Part shown: in pieces, positions 49,994 to 58,304 of the stretch
How the letters are laid out: every line of letters starts with the position of its first letter
How positions within the stretch are numbered: position 1 is the stretch's first letter
Source: CBFIDE01 sp965661265
GTDB lineage: Bacteria > Bacteroidota > Bacteroidia > Flavobacteriales > Schleiferiaceae
DNA length: 64,000 nt
Assembly: GCA_965661265.1 (NCBI GenBank)
Contig: CBFIDE010000009.1
Coordinates: 23,976 to 87,975 of the forward strand
Reading direction: 5' to 3'
Notes under the pieces: model-generated
What the model saw: only the letters and a program-made list of their open reading frames with translations
Told to the model about the DNA's origin: nothing
The model's database searches: none
Program-made: the position numbers and the translations under genes

Positions 49994-50538
49994 AATGTGA
50001 ACTGGCTTTTTAATTTTTTAAGTGGCTCAGCAATACTATCTTTTTCACTCAGCTGAACGTCGGTAGTACCCCAATCAATATTGAGTTCAGGATCATTCCA
50101 AAGAACACTTCCTTCTGATTCTTTATTGTACAGATTAGTACACTTATAAGAGAAAATTGTTTCGTCTTTTAAGGTTAAAAAGCCATGAGCAAAGCCTGGA
50201 GGCACCCAAAACATTAATTTATTCTCTTCATTTAATTCTACAGCAAAGTGTTTGCCATAAGTAGGAGAGTTTGCTCTTATATCCAAGGCCACATCTAAAA
50301 CGGCTCCTTTTATTACTCTAACTAATTTGCCTTGCGCAAAGGGTGGGTTTTGAAAATGTAAACCTCTTAATACACCAGCAGATGAAAAGCTTTGATTGTC
50401 TTGTACAAAATGATCATCAATGCCTAAACTGTGCATTAATTTTTCATTGTAGGACTCGTAGAAATAGCCTCTATGATCACCAAAGACCTTTGGTTCAATA
50501 AGCTTCAGTCCTTTTAGAGGTTCTTGAATTATTTTCAT
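49990..50538 (-). CDS. rmlC: dTDP-4-dehydrorhamnose 3,5-epimerase
   Basis: A 182-residue cupin-fold epimerase of dTDP-L-rhamnose synthesis. GLKLIEPKVFGDHRGYFYESYNE opens it, VQDNQSFSSAGVLRGLHFQNPPFAQGKLVRVIKGAVLDVALDIR contains the catalytic His and Lys, and FWVPPGFAHGFLTL is the second cupin motif. It is the first gene of the minus-strand operon that continues with the lytic transglycosylase, uvrA and LOG. No rmlA or rmlB is here; an RmlD-like reductase is 35 kb away at 14659. The conserved MKIIQEP start lies 3 bases after a perfect promoter box. Confidence 0.94.
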   Translation of the reverse strand: MKIIQEPLKGLKLIEPKVFGDHRGYFYESYNEKLMHSLGIDDHFVQDNQSFSSAGVLRGLHFQNPPFAQGKLVRVIKGAVLDVALDIRANSPTYGKHFAVELNEENKLMFWVPPGFAHGFLTLKDETIFSYKCTNLYNKESEGSVLWNDPELNIDWGTTDVQLSEKDSIAEPLKKLKSQFTL

Positions 50539-50541
50539 TCC

Positions 50542-50550
50542 GCAAAAGTA
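50542..50550 (-). promoter_or_regulatory. Promoter -7 box of rmlC (TACTTTTGC), predicted leaderless
   Basis: Perfect TAnnTTTG box on the minus strand, 3 bases before the rmlC ATG. The only space upstream is 16 bases to the recQ stop codon. No -33 TTG is visible. Confidence 0.6.
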
Positions 50551-50566
50551 CTGATTTTGAAGAGAT

Positions 50567-52768
50567 TTAATTAGCTACCTCGCTCATAAACTTAATTCGA
50601 ACTAGGCGAAGTTCTTCTTCTTCATAGTCTCCATCAAACTCATCTATTGCTTCTTGAATATCATCTGAATCTGACTCCATAAAGTAGTCGTAGATTTCTT
50701 CTATTTGATCTTCTTCTAAAATGCTCTCTAAGTAATAATTAATATTGAGCTTAGTGCCAGAATTTACAATATGTTCAACCTCAGTGATTAATTCATCCAT
50801 TTTTAATCCTTTAGCACTCGCAATATCCTCCAATGGAAGCTTTCTGTCCGTAGATTGGATTACATATACTTTAAGGCCAGATTTATTTACAATAGATTTC
50901 ACAACTAAGGAATCATCCTTGTCTATGTCATTATCCTCTACATATTTATTGATCAATTCAATAAATGGCTTTCCAAATTTCTGGGCTTTTCCTTCACCAA
51001 CACCACTTATGTTTTTCAACTCATTAATAGAAGTTGGGTAGGAGAGGCACATATCATTTAAGGAGTTCTCCTGGAAAACCGCATAAGGCGGAACCCCTTT
51101 TTGTTTGGCAACCTTTCTGGTAAGGTCTTTTAGTATTTTAAAAAGAGCTTCATCAGCGCTTGAATTGCTTTTGGCACCTGCTGATATGCTGTCATTCTCT
51201 TCCTCTAACTCATCATAGTCATGATCTTTTGCAATGATAAATTCAGTAGGATTTTCCATGAAATTCCTTCCTGACTTGGTAATTTTTAAAACACCATAGG
51301 TTTCAATATCCTTTCTCAAAAGACCACCAACAATACATTGCCTAATCACACTCATCCAATGCTTTGGATGTTTCTCAACGCCTACACCATAATTTTTAAG
51401 TTGATCCACTTTATACTGTCTTAAAAGTGGAGTAGGTTTACCAATTAATATAGATTGAATAGATTCTGCTTTAAATCTTTCAGCAGAGTTTTTAATGGTT
51501 TCTAGAACTAAAGAGACATCATCTTTGGCATCAAACTTTTCTTTAGGAAAGCGAGTATTATCATCCATATCCGCTCCCTCGCCATTCACCTCGTCAAACT
51601 CTTCACCAAAATAATGTAGGATATACTTTCTTCTATTAATTGAAGTTTCAGCATAAGAAACAACTTCATTTAAAAGCTGCATACCAATTTCTTGCTCTGA
51701 TACTGGTTTACCGTTTAAGAACTTCTCTAGTTTTTCTATATCCTTATAACTGTAAAAGGCAATACAAATTCCTTCTCCGCCATCACGCCCTGCTCTTCCA
51801 GTTTCCTGATAATAGCTTTCTAAACTTTTTGGCATATCATAATGAAGTACAAAGCGTACGTCTGGCTTGTCAATCCCCATTCCAAAGGCAATGGTAGCCA
51901 CAATCACATCGGTTTCTTCCATCAAGAACATATCCTGATGTTTTGCTCTAGTATTAGCATCTAGGCCTGCATGATAGGGCAGGGCTTTTATTCCATTCAC
52001 TTGTAGAGTTTGAGCTAATTCTTCAACTCTTTTCCTACTCAAGCAGTAAATAATACCGCTCTTATTCATGTGTTTTTTTATAAACTTGATGACTTCAGAA
52101 TCTACATTCTTGCCTTTCAAGCGAATCTCATAGTATAAATTGGGTCTATTGAATGATGCTCTATAAACATCAGCCTTGTCCATTCCCAGATTCTTTTGAA
52201 TATCTATTTGAACTTTTGGTGTTGCCGTAGCGGTTAATGCTATAACTGGCTTTCGCCCGATTTTCTCAATAATATGTCTTAAGTTTCTATACTCGGGCCT
52301 GAAGTCATGACCCCATTCTGATATACAGTGAGCCTCATCTATTGCAAAAAAGCTGATCCTTACTTCTTGAAAAAACTCAATGTTTTCTACTTTGGTTAAA
52401 GATTCTGGAGCTACATAGAGGAGTTTGGTAACTCCATTGCGCATATCCTCTTTAACCTGCTCGGTCTCTCTTTTAGTAAGAGAAGAGTTCAATACGTGGG
52501 CAACACCATGATCCTTTGAGAAACCACGTAGACTATCTACCTGGTTTTTCATTAATGCAATGAGCGGAGAAACTACTATGGCAGTTCCTTCTTGCATAAT
52601 GGCTGGAAGTTGGTAACAAAGAGATTTTCCACCGCCAGTAGGCATAATAACAAAAGTGTCCTTTCCGTTAAGAACACTTTCAATAATGGCTTCCTGATTC
52701 CCCTTAAATTGATCAAACCCAAAGAACTTTTTCAGTTCTTTTTGTGAATTAGATAAATCTGTTTTCAA
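50567..52768 (-). CDS. recQ: ATP-dependent DNA helicase RecQ
   Basis: A 733-residue RecQ helicase that unwinds forks and recombination intermediates 3' to 5'. GGGKSLCYQLPA is Walker A, FFAIDEAHCISEWGHDFRPEY the DEAH box, and YYQETGRAGRDGGEGICIAFY motif VI. An RQC domain follows, with an HRDC domain (about 540-620: DEALFKILKDLTRKVAKQKGVPPYAVFQENSL), and a C-terminal helix-turn-helix extension of about 100 residues with acidic patches. The protein is longer than E. coli RecQ (about 610), as usual in Bacteroidota. It is divergent from tatC with a 143-base spacer. Confidence 0.96.
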   Translation of the reverse strand: MKTDLSNSQKELKKFFGFDQFKGNQEAIIESVLNGKDTFVIMPTGGGKSLCYQLPAIMQEGTAIVVSPLIALMKNQVDSLRGFSKDHGVAHVLNSSLTKRETEQVKEDMRNGVTKLLYVAPESLTKVENIEFFQEVRISFFAIDEAHCISEWGHDFRPEYRNLRHIIEKIGRKPVIALTATATPKVQIDIQKNLGMDKADVYRASFNRPNLYYEIRLKGKNVDSEVIKFIKKHMNKSGIIYCLSRKRVEELAQTLQVNGIKALPYHAGLDANTRAKHQDMFLMEETDVIVATIAFGMGIDKPDVRFVLHYDMPKSLESYYQETGRAGRDGGEGICIAFYSYKDIEKLEKFLNGKPVSEQEIGMQLLNEVVSYAETSINRRKYILHYFGEEFDEVNGEGADMDDNTRFPKEKFDAKDDVSLVLETIKNSAERFKAESIQSILIGKPTPLLRQYKVDQLKNYGVGVEKHPKHWMSVIRQCIVGGLLRKDIETYGVLKITKSGRNFMENPTEFIIAKDHDYDELEEENDSISAGAKSNSSADEALFKILKDLTRKVAKQKGVPPYAVFQENSLNDMCLSYPTSINELKNISGVGEGKAQKFGKPFIELINKYVEDNDIDKDDSLVVKSIVNKSGLKVYVIQSTDRKLPLEDIASAKGLKMDELITEVEHIVNSGTKLNINYYLESILEEDQIEEIYDYFMESDSDDIQEAIDEFDGDYEEEELRLVRIKFMSEVAN

Positions 52769-52911
52769 TTCTAATAATATTGTTGATTACTCCAATATTC
52801 ATAAAGATACATTTTTTTATAAATAGAAAATATTGTTCAGTGAAATTAAAGAGGTATTAAGTAAAAAGTTTACACCTTTGTAAAAAATAAATAATCCTCA
52901 GGCAATAGAAA

Positions 52912-53739
52912 ATGGCCAAAGAATCAGTTAAAGAATTATCCTTCCTACAGCATTTAGAGATATTACGTTGGCATTTGGTGAGGTCCTTTATCGCTATCTT
53001 CATCATGGGAGGTCTTGCTTTCTTTGCTAAAAACATCTTGTTTGATGTTATCATATTTGGTCCAAAGGATCCGTCTTTTATTACTTACAGATACTTCTGC
53101 CAGATTACCTCCATGTTTACCAAGGGGATTTTTTGTTTGGAGAAAATGCCATTTGAGATATTGAATACTAAAATGGCAGGGCAATTCAGCACTCATATTT
53201 GGATTAGTATGATCGCTGGATTCATTTTGGCTTTCCCCTACATCCTTTGGGAAGTATGGAAATTTGTAGCACCTGGCCTTTATGATAAAGAGAGAAGATA
53301 CTCTAGACAGGTATTAATTTTTGCTGGCTTCCTTTTTGCCATTGGAGTTGTATTTGGTTATTTCATAATAGTACCCTTATCTGTTCAGTTTTTGGGGAGC
53401 TATACTATTAGCTCTGAAATCACTAACTTTATAGACCTGAATAGCTATATCTCTACGGTAAGTACCGTGGTCCTATCAGCTGGCTTGCTTTTTGAACTTC
53501 CGATAATAGTGTACTTCCTTGCTCGATTAGGGCTAATCACTCCACAGCAAATGAAAACATATCGCAGACATGCAATTGTTTCAATACTAATTCTTTCTGC
53601 GATCATTACACCGCCAGACATAAGTAGTCAGGTATTGGTTACCTTGCCTATCTTAGTGCTGTATGAATTGAGTATAAAGATTTGTGCTAGAGTTGTAAAG
53701 CAGGAGGCTAAAAGAAAAAAAGAGGTAGCTAATCCTTAA
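52912..53739 (+). CDS. tatC: Sec-independent protein translocase subunit TatC
   Basis: A 275-residue six-helix membrane protein that recognises the twin-arginine signal and nucleates TatA. LSFLQHLEILRWHLVRSFIAIF contains the conserved LEELRxR-like N-terminal motif, and FAFPYILWEVWKFVAPGLYDKERRYSRQ-type residues (here FILAFPYILWEVWKFVAPGL) the second. RHAIVSILILSAIITPPDISSQVLVTLP is the last helix pair. A leader of about 40 bases with a weak box (CACCTTTGT) precedes it. It is followed after 61 bases by an LPS-export ATPase. The tatA gene is at 1951. Confidence 0.95.
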   Translation: MAKESVKELSFLQHLEILRWHLVRSFIAIFIMGGLAFFAKNILFDVIIFGPKDPSFITYRYFCQITSMFTKGIFCLEKMPFEILNTKMAGQFSTHIWISMIAGFILAFPYILWEVWKFVAPGLYDKERRYSRQVLIFAGFLFAIGVVFGYFIIVPLSVQFLGSYTISSEITNFIDLNSYISTVSTVVLSAGLLFELPIIVYFLARLGLITPQQMKTYRRHAIVSILILSAIITPPDISSQVLVTLPILVLYELSIKICARVVKQEAKRKKEVANP

Positions 53740-53800
53740 ACTTTGGCTTAATTTTGGCTTGAAGCCGATTTAAGTTTATTGCGCAAACAAGATCCTTTCT

Positions 53801-54550
53801 ATGAGTAAATTAAAATTAAGAGCTGACAATATCGTTAAGAAGTACCGCCAAAGAACGGTCGTGAAAGGTGTTAGCTTTGAGGTAAGCCAAGGAGAAATAG
53901 TGGGTTTGTTAGGCCCAAATGGAGCGGGTAAAACCACTTCTTTTTATATGACGGTTGGCTTAATTAAGCCCAATGAAGGAAAGGTCTATTTAGATAGTGA
54001 GGATATCACTTCTTACCCTATGTATAAAAGAGCACAGATAGGAATTGGCTATTTGGCTCAAGAAGCGTCTGTATTTAGAAAACTAAGTGTTGAGGATAAT
54101 ATTAAGGGAATTCTTCAAATGACCAAGCTTAGTAAGAAGGAGCAAGATTTTAGAATGGAGGAACTCTTGGATGAATTTAGTCTGCAGCATATCAGAAAGA
54201 ATAGAGGAGATTTACTTTCTGGGGGTGAAAGAAGAAGAACGGAAATTGCAAGAGCGCTTGCGGTAGACCCAAAGTTTATTCTTCTGGATGAGCCTTTTGC
54301 GGGTGTTGACCCTATTGCTGTTGAGGATATTCAGTCTATTGTGGCATCCCTAAAAGAGAAGAACATTGGAATTTTAATTACCGATCATAATGTACAAGAG
54401 ACCTTGGCCATTACTGACAGAACCTATTTAATGTTTGAGGGTAGAATTCTAAAATCTGGATCTGCAGAGGAATTGGCCGAAGATGAGACGGTTAGAAAAG
54501 TATATTTAGGTAAGAACTTTGAACTTAGAAAAAAGAAGCCGACTAATTAA
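53801..54550 (+). CDS. lptB: LPS export ABC transporter ATP-binding protein
   Basis: A 249-residue ABC ATPase that powers LptFG extraction of lipopolysaccharide from the inner membrane. GLLGPNGAGKTTSFYMTVGLIKPNEGKVYLD is Walker A, and GYLAQEASVFRKLSVEDNI is the Q-loop region characteristic of LptB. LLSGGERRRTEIARALA is the ABC signature, and FILLDEPFAGVDPIAVEDIQ the Walker B. The length is standard. LptF, LptG and LptC are not in this window. The stop codon overlaps that of the convergent tsaC gene by 4 bases (TTAA). A short A-rich leader precedes the ATG. Confidence 0.93.
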   Translation: MSKLKLRADNIVKKYRQRTVVKGVSFEVSQGEIVGLLGPNGAGKTTSFYMTVGLIKPNEGKVYLDSEDITSYPMYKRAQIGIGYLAQEASVFRKLSVEDNIKGILQMTKLSKKEQDFRMEELLDEFSLQHIRKNRGDLLSGGERRRTEIARALAVDPKFILLDEPFAGVDPIAVEDIQSIVASLKEKNIGILITDHNVQETLAITDRTYLMFEGRILKSGSAEELAEDETVRKVYLGKNFELRKKKPTN

Positions 54551-55506
54551 GAATGACTGGCTCTTAAAAGGCGGTCATTGATTGCCATTCCTAATCCTTC
54601 TTCAGGGAATTTCTCAACTATAATCATATCGATATCCATTTGATCTAGCTGGCGCATACTTGCAAAAAGCTTAGCCGCCGCTTCTTTTAAATCGCCGGAA
54701 GGCGACAAAACAAACTGCTGCTGTTCTGGAATACCACTCCATAAATCTTTGAAACTAATAGTGCCAATTCTATCGGCATTAGCTGAAGGAAAATTATCTA
54801 ATGAATCCTTGAAAATAAGTTTCTTTTTAGGCGCATAGTGAGCCAAGAGCATACCCGGAGCTTTAGGGTTGGAGCTTGATGTTTCTACCGAATCAATTTT
54901 TTGCCCAGCAGCATTTTCTATCTCCTCTTTACTCATTCCACCTAATCTTAAAATCTTGAGAGAATCAGAACTCAAGTCAAGAATGGTGGACTCTAAACCT
55001 ACCTGACAATCTCCGCCGTCTAGAATATAGGTCAATTCATTCCCTAGCTGATCTTGCACATGCTGGGCTGAGGTTGGACTGATGTACCCAAAAGGATTGG
55101 CCGATGGTGCGGCAATGGGGCCCTTGAAGGCTTTTAATAAGTCTTGCGCCATTGGATGTGAAGGAATTCTAATTCCAACGGTATTGTGACCTGAAGTAAC
55201 AAGGTCTGGGATAATTTCCTGCTTCTTTAAGATGTAGGTAATTGGTCCTGGCGAAAGCTTTTCTGCTAATTTATAGAAGAGTTCTGGAACTTCCTTGGCA
55301 TAGTCATCTATCTGATTCAAATTGGAGAGATGAATGATTAAAGGATCAAAACTGGGTCTTTTCTTTGCCTCAAATATTTGAGCAACTGCAAGGGGATTTA
55401 GTGCATCAGCTGCTAGACCATAGACGGTTTCTGTTGGCATGCCAACCAGCTGGCCATCTTTCAGTAGCTCCAATGCTTTGCTAATATCTCTTCCTATTTC
55501 CGCCAT
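54547..55506 (-). CDS. tsaC: L-threonylcarbamoyladenylate synthase with Sua5 domain
   Basis: A 319-residue Sua5-type enzyme that makes threonylcarbamoyl-AMP for the t6A base at position 37 of ANN-reading tRNAs. The YrdC domain is GQLVGMPTETVYGLAADAL, IFEAKKRPSFDPLIIHL, and GIRIPSHPMAQDLL with PIAAPSANPFGYISPT. The linker SNPKAPGMLLAHYAPKKKL leads into the C-terminal Sua5 domain (about 200-319), which bacteria with the shorter TsaC lack. A perfect promoter box lies 10 bases upstream of the ATG. The stop overlaps lptB. Confidence 0.94.
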   Translation of the reverse strand: MAEIGRDISKALELLKDGQLVGMPTETVYGLAADALNPLAVAQIFEAKKRPSFDPLIIHLSNLNQIDDYAKEVPELFYKLAEKLSPGPITYILKKQEIIPDLVTSGHNTVGIRIPSHPMAQDLLKAFKGPIAAPSANPFGYISPTSAQHVQDQLGNELTYILDGGDCQVGLESTILDLSSDSLKILRLGGMSKEEIENAAGQKIDSVETSSSNPKAPGMLLAHYAPKKKLIFKDSLDNFPSANADRIGTISFKDLWSGIPEQQQFVLSPSGDLKEAAAKLFASMRQLDQMDIDMIIVEKFPEEGLGMAINDRLLRASHS

Positions 55507-55516
55507 AAATATCTTG

Positions 55517-55525
55517 ACAAAGGTA
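55517..55525 (-). promoter_or_regulatory. Promoter -7 box of tsaC (TACCTTTGT)
   Basis: Perfect TAnnTTTG on the minus strand, 10 bases before the ATG, so the leader would be about 5 bases. No -33 TTG at the expected spacing. Confidence 0.55.
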
Positions 55526-55597
55526 ATTTAAGAATAGGATTATCTCTAAGCTTTTTGAGTTTAGTCTAATAAATAGGATCTCAAATTTAGGATTGAA

Positions 55598-55606
55598 TAT
55601 ATTTGT
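55598..55606 (+). promoter_or_regulatory. Promoter -7 box of the ArnT-like gene (TATATTTGT)
   Basis: Perfect TAnnTTTG, 15 bases before the ATG. It is divergent from the tsaC promoter, with 72 bases between the two boxes. Confidence 0.55.
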
Positions 55607-55621
55607 GGCTTAATCTTCAAC

Positions 55622-57262
55622 ATGAACCTGAATCCGACAAGCAAGAAAATTCTTTGGATATCCCTAATTCTTTTATTAGTGGTATTATTTGGATGGCAGA
55701 ACCTTATTGAATTACGCGCCGAAGAGCCCCGTAGAGCAATTGTGAGTTTAGAGATGATGATTAATGGTGATTATGTTATTCCAAGGATCAATGGATGGTC
55801 TTATTATAATAAGCCTCCGCTCTTTAATTGGATCATGATTGGGTTCTTTTATTTGTTTGGCAGCTTTGAGGAGTGGGTGGTAAGGCTGCCCTCTCTACTA
55901 AGTATTATTTCTTTAGGTGTTCTTCACTATTTTTTCAGCAAAAAGTATTTCTCAAAGCAAGTAGCACTTTTTTCGTCCTTTGCCTATGTTACTGCCGCTG
56001 AAGTTCTATGGTACGGCTCTATTAATTCTGCAGAAATTGACCCCCTATATTCGCTAGTGGTTTATGGGCAATTGATTGCGATCTTTCATTTCTATCAACA
56101 AAAGAAGTTCTGGAACCTTTACTTAGTATCCTACCTATTGGTATTTATTGGTTTTATGCTCAAAGGAATTCCATCCTTGGCATTTCAAGCTTTGACTATT
56201 TTAGGAATGGCGGCTTATTATAAAGATTGGCGACTGCTCTTTAAACCGGCTCATTTTGCAGGGATAATTCTATTGTTTGGCTTGGGCTTCTCTTATTTCT
56301 ACGCTTATAGCCTTCAGGATGATTGGATCGGCTTTTTGGTAAGACAGTATAAAGAAGCTGCTCAAAGAACGGGTTTGGAAACTGATTTTAAGGATACCTT
56401 AAGTCAATCTTTAGCCTTTCCTTTTCAGATGTTGAAATTGCTTTTGCCATGGTCGCTCTTAGTTTTGATATTCTTTCAAAGGGGTAGTTTAAAGAAAATA
56501 GGAAAGAACCCTTTTATTGTTTTTGCTTGGATTTTTATCATCAGTAATATTTGGATTTACTGGATCTCTGGTGATTTTAAGCCACGATATTATTATATGT
56601 TTTTCCCATTCTTATTGACTCTTATCTTTTATGCCTGGGAACAGTTATCGGACTCTAGCATTCCATTGAAAAATATCAGCCTAGGAATTATGGGTGTGGT
56701 AATGAGCTTAGTTGCCTTGCTTTTATTTGCGCTCCCATTTTTTGATGGTTTAGAGCTGATACCTAATTTAGTTTGGCGCTCTAGCATCTTGGGTGTTTTA
56801 GCAACTGCATCTGTTTATGCGTATTGGAAATGGGATTCTAAATTCGCATCTATTGTCCTTTTTATGGCCATTAGCAGACTGGCTCTGAACTTATTATACT
56901 TACCATCTTGGAATAATGATCCTAATCTTACCTATTATAGAGAAGCAGTTTCTGAGGTATTGAAGATCACGGGTGATGAGCCGGTATATCTATCTGGATC
57001 GCCATATGTTTTCTCTAGCGATGCATCTTTAGGGCCGCTGAAATTTGGAGAAGTTGTTTTGGAAACGGCTCCAATTATCAATTATAATATTCCCTATTAC
57101 CTTACTCGATCCAACGGTCATATCATGCAGTTTACTGAAACTTTAATTCCTGGGAATTACTATTTGTTGGACAAGAATTTAGTAGATACTACGGAGTATG
57201 AGATCTTATATTATGTAGAGGATTGGTGGAAGAAAAAGGAATATGCCCTCATTAAGCCGTGA
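55622..57262 (+). CDS. ArnT/PMT-like glycosyltransferase family 39 protein
   Basis: A 546-residue GT-C membrane glycosyltransferase with about 12 helices. LIELRAEEPRRAIVSLEMMINGDYVIPRINGWSYYNKPPLFNWIMIG carries the conserved Glu-rich first loop seen in ArnT and protein mannosyltransferases; the Glu in AEEPRRA is the probable catalytic base. FSRYYYMFFPFLL-type residues (here KPRYYYMFFPFLLTLIF) belong to the family C-terminal half. It transfers a sugar from an undecaprenyl carrier to a lipid or protein at the periplasmic face; lipid A modification with L-Ara4N is only one possibility. No arn operon is nearby. Convergent with the UPF0104 gene, with a 22-base gap. Confidence 0.85.
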   Translation: MNLNPTSKKILWISLILLLVVLFGWQNLIELRAEEPRRAIVSLEMMINGDYVIPRINGWSYYNKPPLFNWIMIGFFYLFGSFEEWVVRLPSLLSIISLGVLHYFFSKKYFSKQVALFSSFAYVTAAEVLWYGSINSAEIDPLYSLVVYGQLIAIFHFYQQKKFWNLYLVSYLLVFIGFMLKGIPSLAFQALTILGMAAYYKDWRLLFKPAHFAGIILLFGLGFSYFYAYSLQDDWIGFLVRQYKEAAQRTGLETDFKDTLSQSLAFPFQMLKLLLPWSLLVLIFFQRGSLKKIGKNPFIVFAWIFIISNIWIYWISGDFKPRYYYMFFPFLLTLIFYAWEQLSDSSIPLKNISLGIMGVVMSLVALLLFALPFFDGLELIPNLVWRSSILGVLATASVYAYWKWDSKFASIVLFMAISRLALNLLYLPSWNNDPNLTYYREAVSEVLKITGDEPVYLSGSPYVFSSDASLGPLKFGEVVLETAPIINYNIPYYLTRSNGHIMQFTETLIPGNYYLLDKNLVDTTEYEILYYVEDWWKKKEYALIKP

Positions 57263-57284
57263 TTGACTTCTAATTAAAATTTGA

Positions 57285-58145
57285 TTAAGTCTTAATCTTC
57301 AGCATTACTTCCTCTCCCAAACTCTTTGGATTTAAGATAAAGTAAGAGCCGATTAAAGAATTAGCAGCTAGACATATATAGAAGAGAAGCCCGATTGCTA
57401 GTGATAATTCCATATTTAAACCTAGGTAATTGGCGCCAAAGACAAAGGCCATTTCTCTTGCTCCAACCAAGGGAAGCACAAAGGCAAAGGAGGCTAGCAT
57501 AAATACAAAAATATAATCTACTATTCCTTGATCTATATTCAATGCTAAAATCACAAAATAGGTTGTAGAAGCCTGTAAGGCCTGAACTATAATACTTAAA
57601 GCCTGAGTGCTGATCCAGGCAGACATATAGGCTTTAAAGAAAAAGTGAGTCACTATTCTGTGACTTATATAAGCTAGAGGAACTAAAATGATGAAGTAGT
57701 TCTTATACTCAATTTCAAAATCGGACCAATAGAAGAAGATCGCAGTAATGAAGACCAAGCCCACTAAACCACTTGCGCGATCTAAAAGTGCCGCCCAAAC
57801 TAACTTCTTAAGCGGAATATCAGATCTCTTTTTAATCCAATAAGCCTTATAACCCTCGCCACCCACCAAAGGGATGAACAGATTATAAAACATACCTAAA
57901 AAACTAAGCTTTAGGTTTTGACTTTCTTTGAGGTGAAGGTCTTGAGATTTATACAGTTGATTGATTCTAAAGGCAGCAAAAACCTTAGAGCTTAAGAAGC
58001 TAAGGAATGCAAGAATGATATACCAAGGACTTGCGTTCTGAAGGTAAGACCATGCAGTAGGTAAATCCACCTTATTGATGATAATGTATAATGCTCCTAA
58101 ACTAAGGGCGATTCTAATAAAAAGCTTGACTGCCTTTTTGTTCAA
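57285..58145 (-). CDS. UPF0104/lysylphosphatidylglycerol synthase-type transmembrane protein
   Basis: A 286-residue polytopic protein with about 7-8 helices, from the family that includes the flippase part of MprF and the glycan-lipid flippase-like UPF0104 proteins. FAAFRINQLYKSQDLHLKESQNLKLSFLGMFYNLFIPLVGGEGYKAYWIKKRSD is the central conserved loop, with the FIP.GGEG.K pattern. DRASGLVGLVF follows. LPLVGAREMAFVFGANYLG is the later motif. There is no lysyltransferase domain. The start is TTG with a purine-rich lead (AAAGAAGAACC) in line with a promoter box 15 bases upstream. It may act with the adjacent ArnT-like glycosyltransferase. Confidence 0.78.
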   Translation of the reverse strand: MNKKAVKLFIRIALSLGALYIIINKVDLPTAWSYLQNASPWYIILAFLSFLSSKVFAAFRINQLYKSQDLHLKESQNLKLSFLGMFYNLFIPLVGGEGYKAYWIKKRSDIPLKKLVWAALLDRASGLVGLVFITAIFFYWSDFEIEYKNYFIILVPLAYISHRIVTHFFFKAYMSAWISTQALSIIVQALQASTTYFVILALNIDQGIVDYIFVFMLASFAFVLPLVGAREMAFVFGANYLGLNMELSLAIGLLFYICLAANSLIGSYFILNPKSLGEEVMLKIKT

Positions 58146-58160
58146 TGGTTCTTCTTTAGC

Positions 58161-58191
58161 TCAAAGGTACAAATAGAATTGAGCATTCAAA
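58161..58191 (-). promoter_or_regulatory. Promoter of the UPF0104 gene (TTTG -18- TACCTTTGA)
   Basis: On the minus strand, TTTG (58188-58191) is separated by 18 bases from TACCTTTGA (58161-58169), 15 bases before the TTG start codon. This box supports the TTG as the start. Confidence 0.65.
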
Positions 58192-58247
58192 TTTTAATTT
58201 TTCACTTCAATTTCTGAAATCTTCTCTCTAGTTTATAGCAATTTAGC

Positions 58248-58278
58248 TTGCGCCACCCTTATTAAATTTTACCTTTGC
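58248..58278 (+). promoter_or_regulatory. Promoter of the SulP gene (TTG -19- TACCTTTGC)
   Basis: TTG (58248-58250), a 19-base spacer and a perfect box TACCTTTGC (58270-58278). A TTG at 58275 in frame with the gene lies inside the box, so it cannot be the start; the ATG at 58305 is used. Confidence 0.75.
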
Positions 58279-58304
58279 CCGCCTTTAAAAACGCCCAAAT
58301 TAAT

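Noticed and set aside
58275..58304. TTG start for the SulP gene
   Set aside because: The TTG is part of the promoter box TACCTTTGC, so it cannot be in the mRNA.
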